A DNA stretch of 64,000 bases from Brachybacterium avium. Its GTDB lineage: Bacteria; Actinomycetota; Actinomycetes; Actinomycetales; Dermabacteraceae. A program made the translations under genes and the position numbers. Of the stretch, positions 18,363-27,898 are shown piece after piece. Within the stretch, counting starts at the first letter, position 1. The number at the start of each line of letters is the position of its first letter. The DNA lies in assembly GCF_002216795.1 (NCBI RefSeq), contig NZ_CP022316.1, forward strand, positions 2,943,205-3,007,204, read 5' to 3'. Under the pieces are notes generated by a model. The model saw only the letters and a program-made list of their open reading frames with translations. It searched no databases and had not been told where the DNA came from.

Positions 18363-19913
18363 GTGCCCATCGCCTTCCATCCCGAACCCGCCTCAGACAC
18401 CGACGTCGACGGGACCAGCGCGGAAGGAACCGGGGCCGCCGAGCACTCGAGCAGCACGGACCGGCCGGCGACCGCCCGGGATCCGCTGACCGCACGGATC
18501 CTCGCCCGCGGTGACGCCTCCCTCGCCGCCGCCACCTACGACTCCGCGACCGATGGTGAGCAGTACGACCTCGCCGACCGTCAGGCACTGCGCCGGGTGG
18601 CCGGCCTGTCCACCGAGCTCGAGGACGTCACCGAGGTCGAATACCGCCAGCTGCGTCTGGAGCGGGTGGTCCTCGCCGGCCTCTACACCTCCGGCAACAC
18701 CGAGCAGGCCGAGACCAGCCTGCAGGAGCTCGCGGCGCTCGCCGAGACTGCCGGCTCCGAGGTGCTGGACGGCGTCCTGCAGCGCCGGGCACATCCGGAT
18801 CCGGCGACCTTCCTGGGCAAGGGCAAGGCCGCGGAGCTCGCGGACCTGGTCGCCGGCAGCGGCGCCGACACGGTCATCGCCGACGGCGAGCTGGCCCCCG
18901 GCCAGCGCCGTGCCCTCGAGGACATCGTCAAGGTCAAGGTCATCGATCGCACCGCACTGATCCTGGATATCTTCGCCCAGCATGCGAAGTCCCGCGAAGG
19001 CAAGGCGCAGGTCGAGCTGGCCCAGCTCGAATACCTGCTGCCGCGGCTGCGCGGCTGGGGCGAGTCGATGTCGCGTCAGGCCGGTGGGCAGGTGGGCGGT
19101 GCAGGCGCCGGGATGGGCTCGCGCGGTCCGGGCGAGACCAAGATCGAGCTGGATCGTCGGCGCATCCGCGACCGCATGGCCAAGCTGCGCCGCGAGATCA
19201 AGGCGATGGCCCCGAGCCGTGAGGAGCAGCGGGCGGATCGCAGGCGCCATCAGATACCTGCCGTCGCCATCGCCGGCTACACCAACGCCGGCAAGTCCTC
19301 GCTGCTGAACCGGCTCACGGGGGCCGGGGTGCTGGTCGAGAACGCACTGTTCGCGACCCTGGACCCGACGGTGCGGCGCGCGAGCACCCCGGACGGGCGG
19401 GAGTTCACCTACGCGGACACCGTCGGCTTCGTGCGGCATCTGCCCACCCAGCTGGTCGAGGCTTTCCGCTCCACGCTCGAGGAGGTCGGCGGATCGGATC
19501 TGCTGCTGCACGTGGTGGACGCCTCCCACCCGGACCCGGAGGGCCAGATCGCCGCGGTGCGCACGGTGCTCGGGGAGCTCGAGGGCTTCGATGTGCCCGA
19601 GGTCGTGGTGCTGAACAAGGCTGATATCGCCGAGCCCGAGACGATCGCGCGGATCCGCAGCCAGGTCGCGGACTGCGTGGTGGTCTCCGCCCGCACCGGT
19701 ATGGGCATCCAGGAGCTGCGCGAGCTGATCGCCGAGCGGCTGCCGCGTCCCGCTGTCGAGGTGGACCTGGTGGTGCCCTATTCCCGTGGGGACCTGATCT
19801 CCCGGGTCCACACCACCGGCGAGGTGCTGGCGGAGGAGCACCTGATGGATGGCACCCGCCTGCATGCGAGGGTGGACGAGGCGCTCGCCGCCGAGCTCCG
19901 GGGTTCGGCCTGA
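18363..19913 (+). CDS. hflX: ribosome-associated GTPase HflX
   Basis: GTPase that splits stalled or hibernating 70S ribosomes. 516 residues. The N-terminal HflX domain has LEYLLPRLRGWGESMSRQAGG and GSRGPGETKIELDRRRIRDR; the G domain has G1 GYTNAGKSS (from residue 305), DTVGFVRHLP (G3) and NKAD (G4). About 60 extra N-terminal residues are low-complexity. The start is a GTG at 18363 with GAGGAG roughly ten bases upstream. Divergent from the methyltransferase gene. Confidence 0.95.
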   Translation: MPIAFHPEPASDTDVDGTSAEGTGAAEHSSSTDRPATARDPLTARILARGDASLAAATYDSATDGEQYDLADRQALRRVAGLSTELEDVTEVEYRQLRLERVVLAGLYTSGNTEQAETSLQELAALAETAGSEVLDGVLQRRAHPDPATFLGKGKAAELADLVAGSGADTVIADGELAPGQRRALEDIVKVKVIDRTALILDIFAQHAKSREGKAQVELAQLEYLLPRLRGWGESMSRQAGGQVGGAGAGMGSRGPGETKIELDRRRIRDRMAKLRREIKAMAPSREEQRADRRRHQIPAVAIAGYTNAGKSSLLNRLTGAGVLVENALFATLDPTVRRASTPDGREFTYADTVGFVRHLPTQLVEAFRSTLEEVGGSDLLLHVVDASHPDPEGQIAAVRTVLGELEGFDVPEVVVLNKADIAEPETIARIRSQVADCVVVSARTGMGIQELRELIAERLPRPAVEVDLVVPYSRGDLISRVHTTGEVLAEEHLMDGTRLHARVDEALAAELRGSA

Positions 19914-19970
19914 TCGCCAGGAGATCGGCCTGTCGGGCGGAGCCTGAATGGTGTTCGCCCGGGGCGCGGA

Positions 19971-19976
19971 TACCCT
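19971..19976 (+). promoter_or_regulatory. -10 element of a probable leaderless dinG-like transcript
   Basis: TACCCT ends six bases before the ATG at 19983; no SD is present. Confidence 0.5.
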
Positions 19977-19982
19977 GAGCGG

Positions 19983-22004
19983 ATGACCGCTCCGTCCACC
20001 CACCCCGTCGCCCCCACGGCGGGGGACATCCCTCTGTCCACCCTGATGGACGCTGCGGTGACGGCGATCGGTGGGACACCCCGACACGGCCAGCAGACGA
20101 TGGCGGAGGCCGTCGATCTCGCCATGTCCGGGGGCCGGCACCTGCTGGTGCAGGCGGGGACCGGCACCGGCAAGTCGCTCGCCTACCTGGTTCCCGCGAT
20201 CCGTCACGCACTGGTCAGCGGTCGCCCGGTGGTGGTCTCCACCGCCACCATCGCGCTGCAGACCCAGATCGTCCGCAAGGACCTCCCGCGGCTGGTCGAG
20301 GCGCTCGCCGGGCACCTGCCGCGAACTCCCACCTTCGCCCTCCTCAAGGGTCGGGCGAACTATCTGTGCAAGCACAAGATCGCCGGCGGCTACCCGGTCG
20401 ACATCGAGCCCGGCGCCCTGTTCGCCGAGGCCTCGGCGGATCCCTCCCGCGACGGTGGTGAGCGGCTGGGGCAGCAGGTGCGACGCCTGCGCGAATGGGC
20501 CGAGGAGACCGACAGCGGCGACCGCGACTCCCTCGAGGATGCTGTCTCGGATCGAGCATGGCGCCAGGTCTCCGTCACCGGCACCCAGTGCATCGGCAGC
20601 AGCTGCCCGATGGTGGAGGACTGCTTCGCCGAGCGCAGTCGGGAGCTCGCCCGGGAGGTCGATGTGGTGGTGACCAATCATGCGCTGCTCGCCATCGACG
20701 CCTTCGACAGCCTCGGCATCATCCCCGATCATGATGTCGTGGTCTTCGACGAGGCGCACGATCTCTCCCCACGCGTCACCAGCGCCGTCACGGATGTGCT
20801 GAGCCCCGGCATGCTGCGCGGCACCGTCCGCGACCTGCGGGGGATCGGTGTGGCGGGGACAGCTCTCGATGACGCCTCGGAGGAGCTGCGTGAATCTCTC
20901 GAGCTCGCCACGGACGGGCGGGTCATCGGTGAGCTGCCCGAGCGGCTCGCCGATGCGGTCACCCAGCTGCGGGTCGAGGCGCGCACGGCGCATTCCGATG
21001 CGAAGGACGCCGGTGACGACTCCACCGCGGGTGCCCGCAAGACCGTCCGCGCGAATCTGCAGGAGATCATCGATGTCTGTGAGCGCCTGACCGCACCGGG
21101 GGAGGATGACGTGGTCTCGATCTCGCACTCACCGGCGACCGGGCGCTCCAGCATCCAGGTAGCGCCGCTCAGCGTCGCGGCGGCGATGCGCGGAGCGATC
21201 CTCGAGGAGCGCACGGCAGTGCTCACCTCTGCCACTCTCGCGCTCGGTGGCCGCTTCGAACCGGCGGCCGGTGAGGTCGGCCTGGCCCGCCGCGACCGGG
21301 TGGCGGAGGACGAGCTGCCGGCCTCCGGGAACTCGAGCGCGTGGGCGGGGCTCGATGTGGGCAGCCCGTTCGAGTACCGCCGCCAGGGGATCCTCTACAC
21401 CGCCCGGCACCTCCCGGCGCCGGGGCGGGACGGCCCCTCCGCAGCGATGCTGGACCATCTCACCGAGCTGGTGGAGGCCTCGCGCGGGGGAGCGCTGTGC
21501 CTGTTCTCCTCGCGCCGCGGCGCGGAGGTCGCGGCCGAGCATGTGCGTGCCCGGCTGGATCTGACGATCGCCGTGCAGGGCGAGGACTCCATGGCGAATC
21601 TGGTGCGGACCTTCCGCGAGGAGGAGGATGCGAGCCTCTTCGGCACCCTCACCCTGTGGCAGGGGGTGGACGTCTCCGGCAGGTCGCTGCGGCTGGTCAC
21701 CATCGACCGGATCCCGTTCCCGCGCCCGGATGATCCGTTGACCGCGGCCCGGCAGGAACGGATCGGACGCCACGGCGGCAACGGCTTCATGTCGATCTCC
21801 GCCCAGCATGCCGCGCTGCTGCTCGCCCAGGGGGCCGGGCGCCTCATCCGCTCCGATCAGGACCGCGGGATGGTCGCGGTGCTGGATCCGCGCCTGGCGA
21901 CCGCGCGGTACGGGAGCTTCCTGCGGGAGTCCATGCCGCCGCTGTGGCCGACGGCGGATCCGGAGGCCGCTCTGGCAGCGCTGCGCCGACTCGCGGACGC
22001 CTGA
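19983..22004 (+). CDS. DinG-family ATP-dependent DNA helicase
   Basis: Superfamily 2 XPD/DinG-type 5'-3' helicase of 673 residues. Walker A GTGTGKSLAY is near residue 58, the DEAH box is in VVFDEAHDLSPR, and motif VI is near LLLAQGAGRLIRSDQDRG. Four cysteines, C129, C203, C208 and C214 (LCKHK and CIGSSCPMVEDC), are placed as the iron-sulfur cluster ligands of this family. It resolves DNA:RNA hybrids and recombination intermediates in relatives. It is convergent with lexA, but no LexA box is seen at its promoter. Confidence 0.92.
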   Translation: MTAPSTHPVAPTAGDIPLSTLMDAAVTAIGGTPRHGQQTMAEAVDLAMSGGRHLLVQAGTGTGKSLAYLVPAIRHALVSGRPVVVSTATIALQTQIVRKDLPRLVEALAGHLPRTPTFALLKGRANYLCKHKIAGGYPVDIEPGALFAEASADPSRDGGERLGQQVRRLREWAEETDSGDRDSLEDAVSDRAWRQVSVTGTQCIGSSCPMVEDCFAERSRELAREVDVVVTNHALLAIDAFDSLGIIPDHDVVVFDEAHDLSPRVTSAVTDVLSPGMLRGTVRDLRGIGVAGTALDDASEELRESLELATDGRVIGELPERLADAVTQLRVEARTAHSDAKDAGDDSTAGARKTVRANLQEIIDVCERLTAPGEDDVVSISHSPATGRSSIQVAPLSVAAAMRGAILEERTAVLTSATLALGGRFEPAAGEVGLARRDRVAEDELPASGNSSAWAGLDVGSPFEYRRQGILYTARHLPAPGRDGPSAAMLDHLTELVEASRGGALCLFSSRRGAEVAAEHVRARLDLTIAVQGEDSMANLVRTFREEEDASLFGTLTLWQGVDVSGRSLRLVTIDRIPFPRPDDPLTAARQERIGRHGGNGFMSISAQHAALLLAQGAGRLIRSDQDRGMVAVLDPRLATARYGSFLRESMPPLWPTADPEAALAALRRLADA

Positions 22005-22038
22005 GCGCCCCGACCTCACCGGCAGGGGCGGGCTGTGG

Positions 22039-22743
22039 TCAGACGGCCCGCAGGACCGCCACGATCTTCCCGAGGATCTCGGCATGATCACCGAGGATCG
22101 GGGCGAAGGCCGGGTTGTGGGGCATCAGCCAGACGTGGTCGTCACGCTGCACGAAGGTCTTGACCGTGGCCTCGCCGTCGATCATGGCGGCCACGATCTC
22201 GCCCTTCTCCGCAGTGCTCTGTGAGCGCACGACCACCCAGTCGCTGTCGCAGATGGCCGCGTCGATCATCGAATCCCCGACCACCTGGAGCAGGAAGAGG
22301 TCCCCGTCGCCCACCAGGCGCTGGGGCAGGGTGAAGACGTCCTCGACGTGCTCCTCGGCGGTGATCGGAGCGCCGGCGGCGATCCGGCCCACCAGCGGCA
22401 CGGCCACCGAATTGGGAGTGATCTCGGGCTCGGGCGACGGGCTCGGCGGGGCCGGGGCATCGTCCGCATCGGGCATCACCACCTCCATCGCGCGCGGTCG
22501 CTTGGGGTCGCGGCGCAGGAAGCCCTTGCGTTCGAGGGACTGCAGCTGGTGGGCGACCGAGGAGGACGAGGTCAGCCCGACGGCATCACCGATCTCTCGC
22601 ATCGTGGGCGGGTAGCCGTGCGCGGCGACCGCCTCGTTGATCGTCTCCAGGATCAGCCGCTGGCGACGGGTGAGGACCGCGGTGCGCTCATCAGCCGGGG
22701 CATCGCCGCGGGCCGGGATCGGCTGGGGGGTGCTCGGCGTCAT
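22039..22743 (-). CDS. lexA: LexA repressor
   Basis: SOS master repressor, 234 residues. A winged helix-turn-helix ([41 protein letters not shown]) is joined by a Pro-rich linker to the S24 peptidase domain. The self-cleavage bond is A123-G124 in RIAAGAP, and the catalytic pair is S158 (VGDSMID) and K195 (ATVKTF). The ATG is preceded by AGGAGG on the minus strand. The operator at 22826-22841 implies autorepression. It is divergent from the LysM gene, as in Mycobacterium and Corynebacterium. Confidence 0.98.
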   Translation of the reverse strand: MTPSTPQPIPARGDAPADERTAVLTRRQRLILETINEAVAAHGYPPTMREIGDAVGLTSSSSVAHQLQSLERKGFLRRDPKRPRAMEVVMPDADDAPAPPSPSPEPEITPNSVAVPLVGRIAAGAPITAEEHVEDVFTLPQRLVGDGDLFLLQVVGDSMIDAAICDSDWVVVRSQSTAEKGEIVAAMIDGEATVKTFVQRDDHVWLMPHNPAFAPILGDHAEILGKIVAVLRAV

Positions 22744-22825
22744 CGTGCGGCCTCCTGGCGTCGTCTGTCGGACCCATGCGGTTCCGTTGTCCTGTCACCC
22801 AGCGTAGGGCGGCACGCCGCAGAAG

Positions 22826-22841
22826 CCAAACATGTGTTCGA
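22826..22841 (-). promoter_or_regulatory. LexA operator of lexA
   Basis: Read on the minus strand the 16 bases are TCGAACACATGTTTGG, the SOS box with two mismatches in the second half-site. It lies 83 bases before the lexA start. Confidence 0.8.
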
Positions 22842-22885
22842 TGCTGCTGTTGCGTGTCGCGAGCGACTGGGGTTACAGTCGCACA

Positions 22886-22910
22886 TACATTCGATCGAAC
22901 AGGAGTTCGG
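22886..22910 (+). promoter_or_regulatory. -10, LexA operator and embedded SD of the LysM gene
   Basis: TACATT (22886-22891) is a -10 candidate. TCGAACAGGAGTTCGG (22895-22910) is an SOS box, and the AGGAG in its centre is also the Shine-Dalgarno sequence seven bases before the ATG at 22913. One element thus serves LexA and the ribosome. Confidence 0.85.
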
Positions 22911-22912
22911 AT

Positions 22913-23305
22913 ATGCGTACCGATATTGCCACGGCCCTTCCCTTCCCGTCGCAGGGCACGCCTCGTCGCGAGGCCGCCGCCCGAGCACGCGTTCGACTCG
23001 AGCCGACGCGTCGCGGTCGCCTGCTCGTCACGGTGCTCGCCTTCGTGCTCGGTCTGCTGGTGGCCGCTGCCGTACTGCTGTCGGTCGACCTGCCGGCGAT
23101 GGCGGGCACCGAGAGCGAGCAGCCCCTCACCGTGACCGTCGAAACCGGAGACACCCTGTGGGGCTATGCCGACCAGTACGCGCCGGAGGGCATGAGTGCG
23201 CAGGAGTTCGTCGCCCAGGCGCGACTGCACAATCAGCTTCCCACCGGTCGCATCACCGCAGGTCAGGAGATCCAGCTTCCCGTCCTGGGCGGCGAGACCC
23301 GCTGA
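22913..23305 (+). CDS. LysM-domain membrane protein, SOS cell-division suppressor-like
   Basis: 130 residues. A basic cytoplasmic N-terminus, one membrane helix (about residues 38-58, [20 protein letters not shown]) and an extracytoplasmic LysM domain ([21 protein letters not shown], then [14 protein letters not shown]). It lies between divergent lexA and nrdR under its own LexA box, exactly like mycobacterial Rv2719c/ChiZ and corynebacterial DivS, which stop division during DNA damage. That role is inferred from position and architecture. The ATG at 22913 is chosen over 22832 because of the SD at 22901-22905. No hydrolase domain is visible, so it probably acts by binding rather than by cutting. 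Confidence 0.87.
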   Translation: MRTDIATALPFPSQGTPRREAAARARVRLEPTRRGRLLVTVLAFVLGLLVAAAVLLSVDLPAMAGTESEQPLTVTVETGDTLWGYADQYAPEGMSAQEFVAQARLHNQLPTGRITAGQEIQLPVLGGETR

Positions 23306-23321
23306 GCGGCTGAAAGGCCGG

Positions 23322-23327
23322 TATTCT
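23322..23327 (+). promoter_or_regulatory. -10 element of a probable leaderless nrdR transcript
   Basis: TATTCT ends six bases before the nrdR ATG at 23334. nrdR may thus be expressed without the SOS-controlled upstream gene. Confidence 0.5.
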
Positions 23328-23333
23328 GGGCGG

Positions 23334-23816
23334 ATGCACTGTCCGTTCTGTCGCCATCCCGATTCCCGCGTCGTCGACTCCCGCACGTCCGACGACGGCG
23401 CGACGATTCGCCGCCGGCGCCAGTGCCCCAACTGCTCCCGACGCTTCTCCACCTCGGAGACGGCCTCCCTCTCCGTGCTCAAGCGCTCGGGTGTCAGCGA
23501 GCCGTTCAGCCGGGCCAAGGTGATCTCGGGGGTGCGCAAGGCCTGTCAGGGCCGGCCGGTCAGCGATGACCAGCTGGCGATGCTCGCCCAGCGGGTCGAG
23601 GAGAGCATCCGTTCCAGCGGCCTCGCAGAGATCGATGCCCACCAGGTGGGACTCACGATCCTGCAGCCGCTCCAGGAGCTGGACGTGATCGCGTACCTGC
23701 GCTTCGCGAGCGTCTACCGGGGCTTCGATTCGCTCGAGGATTTCGAGGCGGCGATCGCGCGCCTGCGCGCCGAGGCGCCGCAGGGCGAGGACCCCGTGGG
23801 GACGCCGACCGCCTGA
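23334..23816 (+). CDS. nrdR: transcriptional repressor NrdR
   Basis: 160 residues. The zinc ribbon uses C3, C6, C31 and C34 ([14 protein letters not shown]) and an ATP-cone domain follows (residues about 48-138: [24 protein letters not shown]). It represses ribonucleotide reductase genes according to dATP/ATP binding. The ATG at 23334 starts the invariant MHCPFC; upstream in-frame codons lie in the LysM gene. Neighbourhood lexA-LysM-nrdR is conserved in actinobacteria. Confidence 0.97.
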   Translation: MHCPFCRHPDSRVVDSRTSDDGATIRRRRQCPNCSRRFSTSETASLSVLKRSGVSEPFSRAKVISGVRKACQGRPVSDDQLAMLAQRVEESIRSSGLAEIDAHQVGLTILQPLQELDVIAYLRFASVYRGFDSLEDFEAAIARLRAEAPQGEDPVGTPTA

Positions 23817-23950
23817 GGTCGCCCGGCGAGCGGCAGATCGTGTCCGATGACACACCGCCCAGGCGGTTTCCTCCCACATCTCGGATTTGGTGCGGAGGCT
23901 CCCGCGGATATGCATAAGATATCCCTCGTGCGCTCACGCAGCGCACACCT

Positions 23951-23988
23951 GATCGGCGGTCGTGGAGGGGAAGCCACGGCCGCCGATC
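23951..23988 (-). terminator. hairpin between nrdR and the helD-like gene
   Basis: Stem 23951-23965 with 23974-23988, 15 pairs including one G-T, loop of 8. It lies 28 bases past the stop of the minus-strand helicase gene. No T-run follows, as usual in high-GC genomes. A second inverted repeat (23928-23934 with 23940-23946) is nearer to nrdR. Confidence 0.6.
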
Positions 23989-24015
23989 CCTGTTCGGGCA
24001 GGGCGACCGCGGCAC

Positions 24016-26274
24016 TCACTGCGCGATGCCGGCCGGAAGATCCTGCGCGTGGACCACCCCGAGGTGCTGGGTCGGGCGGCTCATCGCCACATATAGATCC
24101 CCGGCACCATGGGCGGCGATCAGCTCAGCCGGTTCCACGATCACCACCGCATCGAACTCGAGCCCCTTGGCATCCTGAGCGGTCATCACCGCGACCTCGT
24201 CATCCACACCCGCCGATCCCGCGCCGACGGCCGGCAGGGCCGCCTGGGAGCGCAGGGCCTCGAGCAGGACGGCGAGGCGCTCCTGCGCGGCGATCACGGC
24301 GATCCTGCCCAGGCGCTCCGCGTGGAGCGCCACCACTGCCTCGGCGGTGCCGGCGACGATCCCCTCGGGGGAGGCCCGCTGTATCAGCGGCTCCCGGTCG
24401 CCCTCCCGCACCGAGCTGACCGGTGTCACCGGCAGCTCGTGCGCCTGTGCCATCGCCACCGCGCGATCCATGATCAGGCTCGGCGTGCGGTAGTTGACGG
24501 TGAGATGCTCGACCTGCAGTCGATCCTGGATGTAGGGCGAGAGCGCGGCGGACCAGGAGTCGGTGCCGCCGGCGGAGGAGGTCTGGGCGACATCGCCGAC
24601 CACCGTGAAGGACTTGGTAGGAGCTCGCCGCATCAGGGCCCGCCAGCTCATGGGGGAGTGCTCCTGAGCCTCGTCGACCACGACATGGCCGTAGGTCCAG
24701 CTCCGCTCGGCGGAGGCGCGCTCGGCCAGGGTCCGCCCGTCGCGGATGTGGCCGACCTGATCAGCGAGGTCCTCGGCGCGGATGATCCCCGAGGTGTCGA
24801 TGTTCTCGATGACCTTGCGTGCGTACTCGACCTCCGACCGTCGGCGTTCGGCGTCGTCCCGGGCTCGGGCCTCCGCCGGTGCGGAGTCCTCTCCGAGCAG
24901 CTCCGCCACTTCGTCGAGCAGGGGGACGTCCTCGACCGTCCAGGGTGAGTCCTTGGGGCGCACCAGTAGCTCGATCTCGTTCGTCAATGACCGCGGGGCC
25001 GCGTCCCGCAGCCGGTCGGGCCGGGAGAACAGGATCCGCAGGAAGCCCTGCGGGGTGTACGGGAGCCAGGCGAGGTTCAGCTGGCGCTTGATCTCGGGAT
25101 CGTTGCGCAGGTCCGAGAGGAGATCGGGGCGGTCCTCCGGGATGACCGTGTGCCCCTGAGCCCGCAGCGAGCTCTCGTAGCTCTGGACCAGGCGGTCCAT
25201 CGCTGCGCGGACGAAGACGGCACGGCCGGTGTTGTGCGGCTTGTGCGAGGCCCGGGCCTCGCGCCGGGCCGAGCGGATCGCGTCCCGGGTGAGGGTGATC
25301 GGAGTGCCGTCGATGCGCAGGCTGATGTCGGCGTCGGGGACCACCTGGCGCTGTCGGACCGCGCGGGCGAGGAGCTCAGCCATCGCGGCGTCGCCCTTGA
25401 GCCGTGCCACGGTGTCCTCGTCGTGCACAAAGGTCTCGACCCCGGGGAACAGCTCGCCGGGGGTCAGCATCACGACCCCGGATTCGCCGAGGCTCGGCAG
25501 CACCCGTTCGATGTAGCGCAGGAACCCCGGGGTGGGGGCCATGATCAGCACGCCCGTGTGCTCCAGCCGCCGACGGTGCGTGTACAGCAGGTACGCCGCG
25601 CGGTGGAGCGCCACCGCGGTCTTGCCGGTGCCGGGCCCGCCCTGGACCACCAGCACACCGCGGTTCTCGGAACGGATGATGCGATCCTGCTCGGACTGGA
25701 TCGTCGCGACGATGTCGCCCATCCGCCCGGTGCGCTTCCCGGAGACGGCGGCCAGCAGGGCGCCCTCGCCCTGGAGCACGACGTCGTGGTCGGGGTCCTC
25801 GAGCACAGTCTGATCCAGGACGTCGTCCTCGAGGCCGACCACGGTGCGACCTCGATTGATCAGGTGCCGCCGGAGCCGCACCGACAGCCTGTCGGTGCTG
25901 GTGGCGCGGTAGAACGCAGCTGCCGCGGGAGCGCGCCAGTCCACCAGGAGCTGTTCTCGTTCAGAGGTGAACAGCCCGATCCGGCCGATGTAGTGACGGG
26001 CCGCATCGTCCATGTCGAGACGACCGAACACCAGGCTGCGGGAGACCGAGCGCAGCAGTGCGAGACGGTCCTCGTACAGCGCCATGAAGGAATCGCGCTC
26101 GGAGCGGTTCTGGTGGGTCGAGGCGTGCTGTGATCGCTGGATCTGCTCGAGATTGCCCTCCACCTGCGTGATCAGCTGGTCCAGCCGTCGATAGAGACGG
26201 TCGGCATACGTCTGTTCACGTGTGATCTCCCGGGCGATCTGTTCCTCGGCGTCGTCCACGTCCCTGCCTCTCAC
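24016..26274 (-). CDS. HelD-like superfamily 1 helicase / RNA polymerase recycling factor
   Basis: 752 residues on the minus strand. An N-terminal coiled coil (EEQIAREITREQTYADRLYRRLDQLITQ) precedes the ATPase core with Walker A GGPGTGKTAVALHRAAYLL (near residue 215), VVDEAQEHSPMSWRAL (Walker B) and the C-terminal VMTAQDAKGLEFDAVVIVEP and LYVAMSRPTQ motifs. This layout is that of actinobacterial HelD, which frees stalled RNA polymerase from DNA. A UvrD-like repair helicase is the alternative. The GTG at 26274 is preferred because GAGGA lies nine bases upstream; the ATG at 26289 has no SD. Confidence 0.87.
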   Translation of the reverse strand: MRGRDVDDAEEQIAREITREQTYADRLYRRLDQLITQVEGNLEQIQRSQHASTHQNRSERDSFMALYEDRLALLRSVSRSLVFGRLDMDDAARHYIGRIGLFTSEREQLLVDWRAPAAAAFYRATSTDRLSVRLRRHLINRGRTVVGLEDDVLDQTVLEDPDHDVVLQGEGALLAAVSGKRTGRMGDIVATIQSEQDRIIRSENRGVLVVQGGPGTGKTAVALHRAAYLLYTHRRRLEHTGVLIMAPTPGFLRYIERVLPSLGESGVVMLTPGELFPGVETFVHDEDTVARLKGDAAMAELLARAVRQRQVVPDADISLRIDGTPITLTRDAIRSARREARASHKPHNTGRAVFVRAAMDRLVQSYESSLRAQGHTVIPEDRPDLLSDLRNDPEIKRQLNLAWLPYTPQGFLRILFSRPDRLRDAAPRSLTNEIELLVRPKDSPWTVEDVPLLDEVAELLGEDSAPAEARARDDAERRRSEVEYARKVIENIDTSGIIRAEDLADQVGHIRDGRTLAERASAERSWTYGHVVVDEAQEHSPMSWRALMRRAPTKSFTVVGDVAQTSSAGGTDSWSAALSPYIQDRLQVEHLTVNYRTPSLIMDRAVAMAQAHELPVTPVSSVREGDREPLIQRASPEGIVAGTAEAVVALHAERLGRIAVIAAQERLAVLLEALRSQAALPAVGAGSAGVDDEVAVMTAQDAKGLEFDAVVIVEPAELIAAHGAGDLYVAMSRPTQHLGVVHAQDLPAGIAQ

Positions 26275-26411
26275 CCTGTGCGTCCTCATGCCGCGCCGCC
26301 GTCCGGCGGACCCGAGATCGGCGAAGCACGGTGGTCCATTATGGTGGACGGGCCTGGGTGCGCGTGCCATCAGGTGATCCACGTCCAGTCGGCCGCGAGG
26401 GAGGAGCCACG

Positions 26412-27389
26412 ATGCGAGACCCGCGCGATCTGTATCGGTTCGAGTCGACCGAGGTCCTGGAGGCGGTGCCGCGCTCCGGGCTCACGCTGGTGCACGCACT
26501 GCCGGGGATGGTGGATGCCGGCAACGCCTGCCGCATCGCCGCCACGTACCTGCGCGATGAGCTTCGCCATCTGCGACTGGTCTCCTTCGACACCGATGAG
26601 CTCCTGGACTACCGCGGCTCCCGCCCGCAGGCGAGCTTCGACGGCACTTCCTTCGTGGACGTGGAGGTCCCTGAGCTCACGCTCTCGCTGATGTACGACG
26701 AGCAGGACCGGCCCTTCCTCTTCCTCGACGGTCCGGAGCCGGATCTGCAGTGGCGCCGGCTGGCCGAGGCGCTGATCGATCTGGTGGAGTACTTCGACGT
26801 CCAACGGGTGGTCGGTATGCAGGGCGTGCCCATGGCGGTGCCCCACACCCGTCCCATCGGTCTGTTCGCCCACGCCAACGACCCCTCGCTGCTGGGTCGG
26901 CCGGGCGCCCGGGCGACACCGGCCCCGGGGACCGCGCCGGACTTCGGCGAGGAGGGGGCCGCCGAGCTGGTGATCCCGGCGGCCTTCAGCACCCTGCTCG
27001 AGCATCGGCTGGGCAGGGCAGATCATCCCGCGATGGGCTACGCCGCCCAGATCCCGCACTATCTGGCTCGGACCGACTTCCCTGCCGGATCGCTGGCGCT
27101 GCTGCGCCGGGTCAGCGAGGCGGCCGGGCTCGACCTCCCGCTGGTCCATCTCGGAGACCTCACCGATGCCGCCACGGTGGCCCTGCAGGCCTCCCTCGAG
27201 CAGAACGCGGAGGTGCGCCAGATCGTCGGGGCGCTCGAGGAGCAGTACGACTCGATGGGCGCGAACGAGGACTCCTCGCCGCTGGCGACCACGATGGATC
27301 TGCCGACGGCCGACGAGATCGGCGAGCACTTCGAGCGCTTCCTCGCCGACCATGACGGTGACTCCCCGGAGGAGCCGCCCTCGCTGTGA
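26412..27389 (+). CDS. PAC2 family protein
   Basis: 325 residues. It matches the PAC2 (proteasome assembly chaperone 2-like) family of actinobacteria: VLVHALPGM-type start (LTLVHALPGMVDAGNACRIA), DELLDYRGSRP, LSLMYDEQDRPFLFLDGPEPDLQW and VVGMQGVPMAVPHTRP. The bacterial role is unknown. The ATG at 26412 has GAGGAG upstream; the longer frame from 26331 lies in the promoter region, where TATGGT (26340-26345) could be a -10. Divergent from the HelD-like gene. Confidence 0.87.
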   Translation: MRDPRDLYRFESTEVLEAVPRSGLTLVHALPGMVDAGNACRIAATYLRDELRHLRLVSFDTDELLDYRGSRPQASFDGTSFVDVEVPELTLSLMYDEQDRPFLFLDGPEPDLQWRRLAEALIDLVEYFDVQRVVGMQGVPMAVPHTRPIGLFAHANDPSLLGRPGARATPAPGTAPDFGEEGAAELVIPAAFSTLLEHRLGRADHPAMGYAAQIPHYLARTDFPAGSLALLRRVSEAAGLDLPLVHLGDLTDAATVALQASLEQNAEVRQIVGALEEQYDSMGANEDSSPLATTMDLPTADEIGEHFERFLADHDGDSPEEPPSL

Positions 27390-27671
27390 GCGCCGATGCG
27401 GTGCTGCCCGACGGCGCGGGAGACCCCGAAAAACCTCAGTTCGTTATCTCTTCGTGATCCGGTCTTGCCGATCTCCGTGTGAACCGGGCCACGGTCATGA
27501 CAGAATGAAGTCGTTGCGGTGATGCAGGTCCAGCAGGACAGTCCGACGACGGTGCCTCGGCACAGCAGTACGGCTTGCACCTGACGCCACCCGCTCCGGC
27601 GGGGGACGGCTTCACGCGGCACCGCGATCGCGTCGTGCGATCGATGAAGGACGACACAGAAGGTGACAGGT
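27390..27671 (+). other. 282-base gap before the cold-shock gene
   Basis: It should hold the promoter and a long 5' leader of the cold-shock gene. The first part is locally A/T-richer (around 27425-27460). No clear -10/-35 pair, stable hairpin or conserved RNA element could be assigned by eye. A long structured leader is common for csp mRNAs, but that is family knowledge, not something seen here. Confidence 0.4.
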
Positions 27672-27875
27672 ATGGCACAGGGCTCGGTCAAGTGGTTCAA
27701 CGCCGAAAAGGGCTACGGATTCATCGAGATCGACGGAGGCGGCGCAGACGTCTTCGTGCATCACAGCAAGATCGACATGGATGGATACCGCGCCCTCGAC
27801 GAAGGTCAGCGCGTGGAGTTCGAAGTCAGCCAGGGTGACAAGGGGCCGCAGGCCGAGCAGGTTCGTCCTCTCTGA
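27672..27875 (+). CDS. cold-shock protein, CspA family
   Basis: 67 residues, a single OB-fold cold-shock domain binding single-stranded RNA and DNA. The RNP1-like GYGFIEI and RNP2 DVFVHH motifs are intact, and it starts [14 protein letters not shown]. The ATG at 27672 is taken over the GTG at 27663 because the family starts at this methionine. It is monocistronic, with a strong terminator 25 bases after the stop. Confidence 0.96.
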   Translation: MAQGSVKWFNAEKGYGFIEIDGGGADVFVHHSKIDMDGYRALDEGQRVEFEVSQGDKGPQAEQVRPL

Positions 27876-27898
27876 TCGACGGCACCCCGTCAGCATCA

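Noticed and set aside
27522..27585. Small leader peptide frame upstream of the cold-shock gene
   Set aside because: About 20 codons from ATG at 27522, but no SD, no run of regulatory codons and no attenuator next to it.
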